Below, piece after piece: positions 25,505 to 37,407 of a stretch of 64,000 nt of DNA. The notes beneath the pieces were generated by a model. It had not been told where the DNA came from, did no database searches, and was given only the letters and a program-made list of their open reading frames with translations. Source of the DNA: Anaeromyces robustus (Eukaryota; Neocallimastigomycota; Neocallimastigomycetes; Neocallimastigales; Neocallimastigaceae); NCBI GenBank assembly GCA_002104895.1, contig MCFG01000252.1, forward strand, positions 1 to 64,000, written 5' to 3'. A program made the translations under genes and the position numbers. How positions within the stretch are numbered: the first letter of the stretch is position 1; each line of letters starts with the position of its first letter.

Positions 25505-26384
25505 TACAGCTTAATAATGTTGTTTTACCACCTATTGATAATACTATTACATTAATCAATGAAACTTATAATAAAAATTATCAAAAGTTTCTTATAAAAG
25601 TTCATATGAAAATTGTTTAAATGTTAATTCATTTAGAACTAGTGTTGTAATATCTGTAATTTTTGTCATGCAAAAATAGATAAAGTTTTTCATTTAATAT
25701 TTGTTTTTTTTTTTTTTTTTTTTTTTATCTGTGTTTGGTCAGGATTGAATAGTAGAAACACATATTATATAATTTTATTCTATATTTTTAACCAATCATT
25801 TTTTCAAGAATATTTTTAAAATTTTTAGAACTTTAAAATTTTTGATCGAAGATAAACTTTAAAAATTATATCAATTTTTTTTTCTATTTAAAAATTTTCA
25901 AAAGATAAATTTTATTTATTAAAAAGATAAACAAATATATTAAAAAAGATATACTTATATATTTTTTTTGTTTATTATTTTTTTTAATCATATTTACCAT
26001 AAAAAAAATAAAAAATTTAATAAATTATTATAATGAATTAATAAAATAGTGATGTTATAGAAGATTTTAATATCAATATGGATAGCTTTTTTTTGACGAA
26101 TTATCATATAATTGTTTCTGATTTAGTCTTATAACAGATACACAGTAATTTACCAAAGTGTAACTCAAGTGATTTTTTATATGAAATGAATAGTAAAGGC
26201 CATATTAATAGTGTGTAAGTATTTATATATAAAAGAATTATATTAAATTGAAATAATATATTTTATATACATATATAAACAGATAAGCTTATTTTAAATT
26301 TATTATAGAACCCTTAAAAATCAAAATTTTAATGATACAAATACAACTCCATCTATTATTACCAAAATAACTTCTTTAATAAAA
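25505..26384 (+). pseudogene. Relics of CotH-type and LRR-cap exons
   Basis: Near 25508, after a possible TACAG acceptor, the frame reads LNNVVLPPIDNTITLINET, which resembles the start of exon 2 of the CotH-glycosyltransferases (FNVVAPVNRN... LIINNET). It soon ends in stops. At about 26130-26214 the frame CNSSDFLYEMNSKGHINSV is clearly homologous to the cap exon at 30772-30897 and ends in a good donor (GTAAGT). The piece at 26309-26384 matches the LRR exon at 30984-31061 but has lost its donor. The segment is therefore a broken remnant of the same gene family as the array at 27751-33444. Confidence 0.6.
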
Positions 26385-26948
26385 GAAAAATTAATTAAAA
26401 ATTTTGTTATTCGTATTACTATAGTTTTTTTTAATTAAATTTATATATATGAATATATAATTTTAATCTTTTTTATAAATATATCTATTTCGGTGTAATT
26501 ATATAAAAATAATAAAATAATGTAATAATGTTACTATAATTCTTTAATTATTTTTAGAGAATATTTTAAATTACTTAAATTTAATTTATATGAAATATCT
26601 ACAATTTCATAACATTAATAGATTTGTTGTTGAATGAGAATATAAGATATAGTTATTAATATAAAAATTAATAAAAAGACAGAATAAAAAAAAATTATCA
26701 TTGATACATATAAAATTAAATAAGAAAATAAATGTAGATTCATGTAATTGAAAATGAATTCAATTCAAATAATATCATTAATACATCCCTAGGATGAAGT
26801 TTTATTTATCGAACTCCTGAAGATAATAATCACTACAAATTTTAATGCAATGGTGGTACAATTGATATGTATACTGTATAAAATTGGGCATTATACGCAA
26901 TTATAATGATTGGATAATTTTTATTAAGCTTGCTTTCACTATTTTAAT
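26385..26948. repeat. Diverged copy of the 3' flank of the LRR array
   Basis: From about 26490 to 26920 the sequence parallels 33850-34262, including AATTCTTTAATTATTT, TTACTTAAATTTAATT, CATAACATTAATAGATTT, ATACATCCCTAGGATG and CGAACTCCTGA. In this copy the LRR exons found between 31347 and 33444 are missing between the LRR relic and this flank, so it looks like a collapsed version of the same locus. Confidence 0.65.
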
Positions 26949-27209
26949 ATGAATTCATCAAAATCTACTAACAATCAATTATTATATCGTGGTTACGAAC
27001 AGAAAATTATTATTCTTTTCATTCATGACCTACATATATGAACTATTAGTAGATTGTTGAATTATCTTAATAAACATGGACTTAATATCAATAAGATCAT
27101 TCATGACATATCTATACATTTCATTCTAAACGTAGAGAATTATTTTATTATTAGAATTAACTATAAAGACCGTAATACTCATTTTAAACTCATTAAACTA
27201 AATACCTAA
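26949..27209 (+). pseudogene. Small ORF relic, possibly from a mobile element (copy 1)
   Basis: An 87-codon frame starts at ATG 26949 and ends in TAA, with a single internal TGA at codon 31. The homologous position in the copy near 34950 reads TGG, so the TGA probably arose from Trp. The pattern ILFIHDLHI, then SRLLNYLNKHGLNINKI, then NYFIIRINYKDRN resembles a small alternating beta-alpha fold such as an RRM-like module, as found in ORF1 proteins of some retroelements. That assignment is inference only. The relic lies inside a duplicated block. Confidence 0.45.
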
Positions 27210-27750
27210 CTTCTCTCCCCCTCCTTATTTTTTTATTAAAACTAAATTAGTGATTTTTAACAAATATGATTAAATATTTAATATAATAAAAATATTTTTA
27301 ATTTGAATAAATGTATTTTTTAGTGATTTTTAACAATATAATCAATAAAAAAATAATTAAAAAAATTTTAAAATATTAAAATACAAAATATGGGTTTTAT
27401 GTAGTAAATTAAAATAGAAAGAGAATATTAATAAAATAATTAAAATAATTAATTTATGATTAATATATAAGTAATTTTTTACATTTGTTTGTTAATACGG
27501 AATATAAATAATTTAAAGGAAATAATAATTTTAATGATTAAATAAATAAGTGAATATTAAATATCTATTTTATTTTAATTACATTTAAAAGTATTTGCTA
27601 TATATTAAATTAATTAAAAAAAAATAAACCGTTAAAATTATTGCAATATCAACTTTAAAAAAAATTTTTAAAAAGAAATAATAAAGTTTTTTTCTTTTTA
27701 AAAAATGATTCTAAAATTATATATATTTTAACTTTTAAATTAAAATTTTC

Positions 27751-28541
27751 TGGTCTATCGGTGGATTTCCAGAAATTGGAAAACTTATCAATTTTCAAGA
27801 ATTGTAAATATTTATATAGATAAATAATTTTAATAGTTAATACTGATAAATTAAAAAACTAATTTTTTTAAATATTTTGTCATTTACAATATAATGTAAT
27901 ATTAGTCGTTTTAAATATATTTTTGTATTTTTTTTAAAGAAAATTGATAAATTTAATATATAGGTTATTAAATAATAATAGTTTCCACAGTGTACCATCT
28001 GGAATTGAGCAACTTAATAAACTTCAAATATTATAAATATTAATAAATAGAATAATAAATTTTCAAAAGATCATTTATTTATTTAAATTTTTTTTATGTT
28101 CATTTTATTAACTTTATTATAACTTTTTTAATAAATAAAAATAAATTTAATACAAATTTATGTAATAATCATTTTAATGTATTTCCAGAAATTGATAATT
28201 TAATTAATCTTCAAAAATTGTAATATTAATAAATATAATAACAAATTTTTAAAAGGTTATTTTTTTATTTAAAATTTTTTTTATATTCATTTTACTAAAT
28301 TTATTCAAACTTTTTTTTAATAAATAAAAATCAATTATATAAAGAAATTTAAATAATAATTCTTTAGAATTTCCAGGGATTAAAAATTTTATTAATCTCC
28401 AAGAATTATAAATATTTATGAAAATGAATTAATAATTAATTAGTATTTTAAATTAAAAAATTAATATATAGGTTATTAAAAAAATAATGATTTCGAAGGT
28501 GTACTATCTGGAATTAAATAATTTGATAAACTTAAATTAGT
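27751..28541 (+). pseudogene. Decayed LRR exons, 5' part of the second LRR array
   Basis: Relics of five LRR exons are visible: about 27751-27803 (GFPEIGKL), 27964-28032 (NNNSFHSVPSGIEQLNKLQ, donor changed to ATAAAT), about 28151-28219 (frameshifted, acceptor ACAG changed to ACAA), 28345-28407 (LEFPGIKN, donor lost) and 28472-28541 (stops TAA and TGA). They match the alternating FPEIEKL and VPSGIEQL exons of 31347-33224. At least four carry splice-site or frame damage, so this part is not functional as it stands. Confidence 0.75.
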
Positions 28542-28577
28542 GTATATATATAGAAATATATATAAATATTCATATTA

Positions 28578-28582
<5 letters not shown>

Positions 28583-28623
<41 letters not shown>

Positions 28624-28680
28624 TAATAAATAATAAATAATAATAATAAATAATAATAAATAATAATAAATAATAATATA
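28583..28680. repeat. (AAT)n / AAATAAT microsatellite
   Basis: Imperfect trinucleotide repeat in the gap between the decayed LRR exons and the exon at 28763. Confidence 0.85.
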
Positions 28681-28762
28681 TTGTATTAATAACTGTACAT
28701 TATTTTTTATTAACATTTATATTAAATTTTAAAATATTTTTTAAAATGATTTATTTACAAAG

Positions 28763-29985
28763 AGATTTAGATAATAATTGTATAAATGAATTACCATCAA
28801 AACTTATTGGAAAAAAATATGTGTAAGTTTTATTATAAAATTACAAATTTTTATATTCATATTAATTATGTCATTAAATTTTTTAATTAAAATAAAATTT
28901 TATATTTTTATATATATTAATTTTAAAAAATGTTTTAATAGATCGCTTGAAAACAATAATGCTAGTTATTGTTATTCGTGTGAAAGATTAAAAGAACAAA
29001 TTTGTTCTTCATGTAATGATGACGATTTTGAATGTGCAATTAATAGTAAAGGCCAAATATATCATTTGTACATTTCAATTAATATATATTAAAGTTTATA
29101 TAATTATTTAATAATATAATCCATAGATATAAAAGATATAATATTAAAAATAAAAAATAATTAATTATAAATATATTGTAGAAAAATTAATAATCAAGAT
29201 TTTAGTAATGGTATTCCAGACATTATTTTTGAGTTAACTTATATAAAAGAATTGTAAATATATAATAAATAATAAATATTTAATATTATTTTATTTTTAA
29301 TTATTAATATTATAAATATTTATAATATATTAAAATTAAATTTATATATATTTTAATTTATTATTTTTTTTTTGATATTTTGATATTTTGTCCATTAACT
29401 AATAATAATACAAAGATATTTATTAAATGATAAAATCTCTTCAATTTCGGAAAAAACTGGAAATATTAGTAATCTTAAAAGATTGTTAGTATATACAAAA
29501 ATATTATTAATAATCAATAAACAATAATTATAGAAAAATATATTTTAATTTTATTAATTCTTTTATAAATCAATGTTTTTATATTTAATAAAATAATTTA
29601 TGTAGAGATATAAGGGGAAATAATATAAATACTTTACCAGATAATATTGGAAATCTTAATAAACTTAAATATTTGTAAGTTATTATATAAATAATATTAA
29701 TAATATATATATATATTTATATTATAAATATTTCAAGAAATATAACTGTTTATAGTGTACTTGAATAAATTAAATTAATTTGTATTATTCTTTACTTAAA
29801 AATATATATTAAATTTAATATTTATTTACATAGAAAATTAAATAATAATCCATTAGCTATCTTTCCGTCATAAGTTTTAAATCTAAAATCACTTCTTTAT
29901 TTGTAAGTAATAATACTATTAATAAAAAATTATTATTTTTTTTTACCAATTATAAAATTCTAAAAGTCAATAATTTTTTTTAATA

Positions 29986-30028
<43 letters not shown>

Positions 30029-30658
30029 ATTATTATATCTAATAAAAATTATTTTTATTTAATGAAAATGAGATAATGATCTAGATATTTAAATAATTGT
30101 AAATTAAATTCTATTCCAAAAGAAATTGATAATCTTACTAATCTGCAGAAATTGTAAATATATATAAATACTAATAATATAACAAGCTATCAAAATAAAA
30201 TTTATTTTTTTTATTATTTTTTGTATTATTGAAATATAAATTTTATTACGAATTTTTTCATAACAATTTTAAATTTTTATTTGATGATTTATTTTTATAG
30301 ATTATGATTATTAGCAAATAATTATTTAAGAATTATCCCAGATGAAATTGGAAATCTTAAAAATTTGAATGAATTGTAAACTATATAAAATACTTGTTTT
30401 AATTTAAAATAATTTTTTATTCATTTTTCTTCTTTCGTTTAATAATTAATAATATAAATATTTAATAATTTTTTAATAATATATTTTAAAATATTGTAAA
30501 AAAATAGATCTTTTTAAATATATATGAAGATCTATATATGTATAATTTAAAAATATTAATTTTATTATATTTTTAATATATTTAAAAAAAAATAGGATGC
30601 TAGATAATAATTGTCTGGAATCTATTCCAAATACAATTGATACAGATAAAGTTTCAGT
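28763..30658 (+). pseudogene. LRR-cap module with two exons broken by stops
   Basis: Exons recognised by homology with the LRR-CotH gene: 28763-28822, cap exon 28942-29067, then LRRs 29182-29253, 29416-29484, 29606-29674, about 29832-29902, 30085-30153, 30301-30375 and 30596-30658. The order and lengths (60, 126, 72, 69, 69...) match exons 8 to 13 of that gene. The exon at 29832 has an in-frame TAA at 29869, and the exon at 30301 has TGA at 30305. The cap donor is GTACAT, which is weak. All exons are multiples of three in phase 2, so skipping the two damaged exons would keep the frame. Without transcript evidence I call it a pseudogene. Confidence 0.7.
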
Positions 30659-30771
30659 GTAATTATATATTTAAAATATCATTAAATATAAAAAATAAAA
30701 AATAATTATTTTAATAATTAATATATTAAAATATATAATAATATATTATTTGATTTTCAAAAAAAAAAAAG

Positions 30772-33444
30772 TTCATATGAACAAAATAGCATTTCCTATT
30801 GCTTGTCATGTACTGAATTAAAAGAAATAACTTGTAAAACGTGCAATTCAAATGATTTTATATGTGAAACGAATAGTAAAGGATATATCAATAGTGTGTA
30901 AGTAATGTATATAAAAGAATTATATTAAATAATATATTTTTTATACATAAATAAGCAGATAACTTAATTTAAATTTATTATAGAACACTTAAATATCAAA
31001 TTTATAATAATACAAATGCATTTCCATCCATTATTACCAAAATAACTTCTTTAGAAAAATTGTAAATAAAAGAAAAATTAATGAAAATTATCGTTATTCG
31101 TATTATTATAGTTATTATTAATTAAATTTATTATATAAATATATATCTATACATAAATTTAATTTTTTAAATACATGCTCATTACATTTAAAAAATACAA
31201 TAATATAATAATTTTATTTCTAATTTACTGTTCTTTATATATATATATTATTCTATTAAAAACAAATAAATAAATTTATTACTTTTTATGTTAATTTTAC
31301 TAAATTTATTATAAATTTTTAATAAATATAAATAATTTTTGAACAGAGATTTAAGAAATAATTCTTTAAAAGAACTTCCAAGAATTGAAAATCTTATTAA
31401 TCTACAAGAATTGTAAATATTTGTAAAAATGATTATTAATAATTAATTAATATTGATAAATTTAAAAATTAATTTAAATATATTTTTGTAATTTTCTTAA
31501 AAAATATTAATAAATAAAATTAATATATAGAATATTATCACAAAATTCTTTAAGCAAGGTACCATCTGGAATTGAGCAACTTAATAAACTTCAAAGATTG
31601 TAAATATAATAATAAATTTTCAAAAGTAATTTTTTTTATTTAAATTTTTTTATATTCATTTTACTAAATTTATTATAAATTTTTTAATCAAAAAATTAAT
31701 TTTATACAGAGATTTAAGTAGTAATAATATAAACGAATTTCCAGAGATTGAAAAACTTATTAATCTTCAAGAATTGTAAATATTTATATAAATGAATAAT
31801 ATTAATAACTAATTAATATTAATAAATTGAAAGAATCAATTTAAAATATTTTTGTCATTTACAATATAATTCTAATATTTGTTGTTTTAAATATATAATT
31901 TTGCATTTTTTAAAAAAATTAATCATATTAAATATAGAAAATTAAACAATAATGGTTTTAGCAGTGTACCATCTGGAATTGAGCAACTTATTAAACTTCA
32001 AATATTGTAAATTTTAATAAATAATAGTAATAAATTTTTGATAGGTCATTTTTATTTTAATTAAATTTATTATATTTATTTCACTAACTTTATTCTTAAC
32101 TTTTTTTAATAAATAAAAAACAATTTTTTACAGAGATTTAAGTAATAATAGAATAAAAAAATTTCCAGAGATTGGAAAACTTACTAATCTTCAAGAATTG
32201 TAAATTTTTATAAAAAAAAAATAATTATATTAATTAATTAATATTAATAAATTAAAAAAATTAATTTAAAATATTTTTATCATTTACAATATAATTCTAA
32301 TATTTGTTGATTTAAACATATATTTTTGCATTTTTTTTAAAATATTAATCAAATTAATATATAGAAAATTAAACAATAATGGTTTTAACAATGTACCATC
32401 TGGAATTGAGCAACTTAATAAACTTCAAAGATTGTAAATATTAATAAATAATAGTAATAAATTTTCGATAGGCCACTTTTTTATTTAAAATTTATTATAT
32501 TCATTTCACTAACTTATTCTAACCATTTTAATAAATAAAAATCAATTTTATACAGAAATTTAAGTAGGAATAATATAGGTGAATTTCCAGAGATTGAAAA
32601 ACTTATTAATCTTAAAGAATTGTAAATATTAGTATATATATAATAAATTTTCAAAAGATCATTTTTTTTTTAAATTTTTTATATTTATTTTACTAAATTT
32701 ATTCTAAATTTTTTAATAAATTAAAAACAATTTAATACAGAGATTTAAGTAATACTGGTCTTACACGACTTCCATATTTTAGAGAATTTATTTATATTCG
32801 AATATTGTAAATATTAATATATATAATAATAAATTTTCGAAAGATCATTTTTTCGTTTAAAAAATTTTTATAATAATTGTACTAACTTTATTATAACTTT
32901 TTTAATAAATAAAAATCAATTTTATACAGAAATTTAAATAAAAATTATTTAATGGAATTTCAAGAAATTGAAAAATTTATTAATCTTCAAGAATTGTAAA
33001 TATTTGTAAAAATGAATATTAATAATTATTTAGTATTGATAAATTAATAATATAAATATATATTTAAAACAACTAGTATTAGAATTATATTGTAAATAAC
33101 GAAAATATATTAAATTAATTTTTTTTATTTAAAAATTAATCAAATTAATATATAGGTTATTAAAAGATAATGCTTTCAAAAGAATACCATCTGAAATTAA
33201 ACAACTTGATAAACTTAAATTAGTGTAAATATATGGAAATATATAGAAATATATATGAATATTCATATTAATATAATAAAAATAATAATAATAATAATAT
33301 TAATAATAATAATAATAATAATAATTGATTAATTAATTAATTTTACAATTAATATAACATATTCTTTATAGGGATTTAAGAAATAATGGAATTTCTTCTA
33401 TACCTCCAGAATTTGATAATTGTGATATAAAAATACTTATATAA
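30772..33444 (+). CDS. LRR protein, 3' part: Cys cap plus 12 LRRs, no CotH domain
   Basis: Thirteen exons without internal stops and all in phase 2: 30772-30897 (cap: CLSC, CKTCNSNDF), 30984-31061, 31347-31412, 31531-31599, 31710-31775, 31938-32006, 32134-32199, 32365-32433, 32556-32621, 32741-32806, 32930-32995, 33156-33224 and 33372-33444, which ends in TAA. Most repeats alternate between a 22-residue form (FPEIEKLINLQEL) and a 23-residue form (VPSGIEQLNKLQ), each pair spanning about 400 bp of DNA. No signal-peptide exon belongs to this block, so it is either the 3' end of a gene whose 5' part (27751-30658) is decaying or an exon array without a promoter. By family knowledge LRRs bind proteins or glycans. 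No specific partner can be named. Confidence 0.65.
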
Positions 33445-33568
33445 ATTAATATCAATGAATATTATGAGGATGAATCAATATTAATAATTATTTTAAGTAA
33501 AATATCCAATTTAAAAACAAAAATCTTTTTAAAAAAAATTATAAAAATTCAAATATTAATTGTATATC

Positions 33569-33606
33569 TTCTTTCAAGTAATTCTTTCAAGAATTACTTG
33601 AAAGAA
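33569..33606. other. Perfect 18-bp inverted repeat (hairpin)
   Basis: The arms at 33569-33586 and 33589-33606 are exact complements with a 2-nt spacer (the core arm begins CTTTCAAGTAATTCTT). It lies about 125 bp after the stop of the LRR array and could act in transcript ending or be the trace of a small element. It is among the most perfect hairpins in the window with mixed base composition. Confidence 0.85.
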
Positions 33607-33849
33607 TTTTCATTTAAAAATTTTTTTTAATTTTAAAAGTAATTTAATCTGATAATTTACAAAATTATTTTGTAATTGTACATTAGTAGTATTTATGTAA
33701 AAAAAATATTTTTTTATATATCTATATAAACAATGTAACAAAACATTATTTTAAGGAAAAAAATCTATTAAAATAATAATAATAATAAATTTTTTACTAT
33801 GTAAAAAATAAATATATTGTTTTATGTTATATATATCTGTACAGTTATA

Positions 33850-35110
33850 ATAATTGAACAGATATATATAATAAAATAATGTAATAATATAATAAAATTA
33901 TTATAATTCTTTAATTATTTATAGAGAATATTCTAAATTACTTAAATTTAATTGATATGAAATATATACAATTTCACAACATTAATAGATTTGGTATTGA
34001 ATGAGAATATAAGATATAGTTATTAAAATTAATAAAAAGACATAATAAATAAAAATGATCATTAATATATTTAAAATTAAATAAGAAAATAAATGTAGAT
34101 TCATATAATTAAAAATATATTCAATTCAGATAATATCATTAATACATCCCTAGGATGGAGTTTTATTCATCGAACTCCTGAGGGTAATAAGCATTGCTAT
34201 TGATGGTACAATTTAATATATGTACTGAATAAAATTGGGCATTATGCGCAATGATAATGATTGGTTAATTTTTTAGTACTATTTTATATCAAAAAAGAAC
34301 CCATAATGATTTCTCGGAGGAAACCATTCTTTTTTGTACGGTAAAATTATTGACTTGCATGCTGAGCCTTTATTTGGACATTATACTCAATGATAGTGTT
34401 TAAAAAATTATGAATTATGCGCAACTGTGATACTTGGGAAAACTTTCAGTATTATATAGGTTTCTTTTGTCTTTTAGACAAAAAAATTAAAAATTCTTTC
34501 TTATATACTACAAATCAATCTATTATATGAAAACCTCAGAAATATTATATTTTAAGAATAACAACGATCAATAAATTTTACGAACTAAAGCGAAATATAC
34601 AAAATCAGTGAAAAATTAATATACTTACTCAATTTTTAGTCTATCTTTTCTTCAACTTAATTTTCATCAAGTTTTTTCTTTTTATCTTTATATATATATA
34701 TACATATATTTTTTTATTATATTTAATATCTATACTTAAAAATTTAATTTCTATATATTTTATTCTTTATTATTCTTTTATTACCATTTTATTTTTTTTA
34801 ATTTTAATTTTTGTTTAGGTTGCTTCCACCATTTCAGCATGATTTCTTCAAACTCTACTAATCATCAGTTATTGCGTCGTGGGTTACAATGTCATTGTTA
34901 TATTAAACAGGAATTTGTTCATTTGTTCTTCTTTTCATTAATGACCTTCAAATATGGACTATTAGTATAGATTGTTGTTAATATTTGATATATGTTTACT
35001 GAGAAAATCCAACATTTCATTCCAAACGTAGAGAATTATTTTATTATCAGAGTTAACTATAAAGACCCTAATACTCATCTTAAATTCATTAAACTAACTA
35101 CCTAACTTCT
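33850..35110 (+). mobile_element. Mobile-element-like flank with ORF relic (copy 2)
   Basis: Homologous to 26490-27215 but carries about 550 bp (34263-34815) that the other copy lacks. An ATG at about 34841 opens a frame beginning MISSNSTNHQLLRRG, parallel to MNSSKSTNNQLLYRG at 26949. A shifted frame further on contains LLFINDLQIWTIS, and then VENYFIIRVNYKD. So the same small protein is present but frameshifted. The base composition (for example CTGAGCCTTTATTTGGAC, GGAGGAAACC) is less AT-rich than the surroundings. The element class is not established. Confidence 0.45.
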
Positions 35111-35437
35111 CTCCTTTCTTAATATATATATATAATATATTATTAGATTATTTAAATAATCTTATAATATTTAAAAAAATTATAAATTTAATGACCTTCA
35201 AACATGGACTATTAGTATAGATTGTTGTTAATATTTGATATATGTTTACTGAGAAAATCCAACATTTCATTCCAAACGTAGAGAATTATTTTATTATCAG
35301 AGTTAACTATAAAGACCCTAATACTCATCTTAAATTCATTAAACTAACTACCTAACTTCTCTCCTTTCTTAATATATATATATAATATATTATTAGATTA
35401 TTTAAATAATCTTATAATATTTAAAAAAATTATAAAT
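34938..35437. repeat. Recent 250-bp tandem duplication
   Basis: Two almost identical 250-bp units, 34938-35187 and 35188-35437, differ visibly only at AAATATGG versus AAACATGG near the start. The unit contains the end of the ORF relic (NYFIIRVNYKD) and an AT-rich tail. The high identity points to a recent event. Confidence 0.95.
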
Positions 35438-35644
35438 AATTAGCAAATATAAGGTTTTTAGTTCGACACTATTTATACCCCAAACCTATTTCAGAGAAAT
35501 AAGTTTTACACTATAGCAAGGTTATTGCTTTAAGTTAAGTATTTGAGGGGTAGTTATTTAAGCTTCATAAAATAATATTAATGTATTAATAAAATTAAAA
35601 TCCTAATAATGTGGGGTGCAGCTCTCTATTATTGGGCGGTTTCC

Positions 35645-35795
35645 TTGGTAACCACTATTCATATGTGGGGTAGGTTAACCTTAGAGTTTAAGTTATAAAT
35701 GTAAAAAATGTAAAATAGATGAACCTACTAAATGGAGTTGGACGTCGAAATGGTAACCACTATTCATATGTGGGGTAAGTTAACCTTAGAGTTTA
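35645..35795. repeat. 46-bp direct repeat, two copies about 105 bp apart
   Basis: Copies at about 35645-35690 and 35750-35795 contain GGTAACCACTATTCATATG, then TGGGGTA and GTTAACCTTAGAGTTTA. The surrounding bases (GTGGGGTGCAGCTC, GGGCGG, GACGTCGAAATGG) are unusually GC-rich for this window, suggesting the end of a transposable element or a foreign insert. Confidence 0.9.
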
Positions 35796-37101
35796 GTATG
35801 AAATATAATAAAAAAAAATAAATATAAATCATAAATCATAATAAAATTTATCATTAAAATATATTATTACATAAATATAAATATATTTATTTTATTTTTA
35901 AATAAATTTAATACTTGCAAGTTTGATGTTTTTGCAAAATTTGAAATTTGGGACAATATAAATACCAGCTAATATAACAATATCTGAAACTTCTTCAACA
36001 TTAACTATAATAATATTATATTAAAAAAAGTTTAAATATAAATATAATAAATATTTTAAATATTAAATGAAAGTAATATAATATTTTTCATTAATTAAAG
36101 GAAATTACAAATACAAAATTAAATAAGATAGAAAAAAAAATAAATTGAAAAAAAAAAAAAAAAGCATTATTAATATTTCAATTTTATTTTATAAAATTAT
36201 AAAAAAAAGAACAAATTAAAATATTTTTACAACGTAACGTAGAAATCAATATCAGTACATGTTGATTGACTGATAACATTAATGAAAATCATCCATACTT
36301 TCAATTTTAGTAATTATTTTTTCAATATTTAATAGTTTATTATATTTATTAATTTATTATATTATATTATTATATTATTTATTAATATTTATTATTAATT
36401 ATAATATTTATTTGTTTATTTATTTAAAAAACTAGTTTTTATTGTAATATCTATTTATTATAAAATATGATTTTGAATTTTGATTTTTTTTTAGAAAAAA
36501 TCAAAATTGATTATTAAAGGTTACACTACATAAATTTTTTTTTTTTAATATATGTCAACTAGTTTTTTTTTTTTTTTTTTTTTAAAAAATATTACAAAAA
36601 AATAAATAAATAAATAAATAAATAATTAATTAATTATAAAATTATTAATAAGTTATATTTTATAATTAATGAATAATTAATAAAAACTAATTAATATAAA
36701 TTAAAAGATAGATAGTTTTAATATGATTTATATTTCAATTTTATATCATTATATAATATTAGCTTTTTAATTTAAATATTATTTTTATTATATATATAAT
36801 AAAAATAATAATATTACTAATAATTATAAGAATACTATATATAGAAATAACATATATTAAATAATAAAATTATTCTATAATATATATAAATTAAATATGT
36901 AATAATAATTCTAATAATATTCTATATAGATATATGATTAGGCATATTAATAAAATGAAAAATAATTACTTATATAATTATTTTTTTCTATATTCTATAT
37001 ATGTATAAATGAATAAATAATAAATATAGAGTTTAACATAATATGTTAATAATGAAAATTAAATAAATTAATTTAGATAAATAGATAAATAGATAAATAG
37101 A

Positions 37102-37144
<43 letters not shown>

Positions 37145-37407
37145 ATAGAGTAATAAAATATGATTAAATAAGATATATAATAAATAATTTAACATAAATG
37201 ATTAAATAAAATGTATATTATATAATTTACATAAATTATATTAATATACATTTACATGAATATTCTTAGAACGTATATTACTAATGTATTATTAATTAAA
37301 AATAAAACTATTTTGCCCTTTTACTAATGTTAACAATAATATTGAATTAGTTAAAAAAAATAATTCATTTAAAAAAAAAAACTTTTTTAAATAATAATAA
37401 TAGATAA
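35796..37407. other. Intergenic AT-rich region with hairpin and microsatellite
   Basis: A perfect 14-bp inverted repeat lies at 36476-36489 / 36495-36508 (AATTTTGATTTTTT arms, 5-nt loop). A tetranucleotide tract (AAATAGAT then AAAT) lies at about 37079-37148. This region is the 3' flank of the minus-strand CotH-glycosyltransferase gene. No exon is supported. Confidence 0.6.

Noticed and set aside
28868-29092. 74-codon frame starting at an ATG upstream of the cap exon
   Set aside because: Its first 25 codons are intron sequence. The real exon begins at 28942 after an ATAG acceptor, as in the homologous cap exons.
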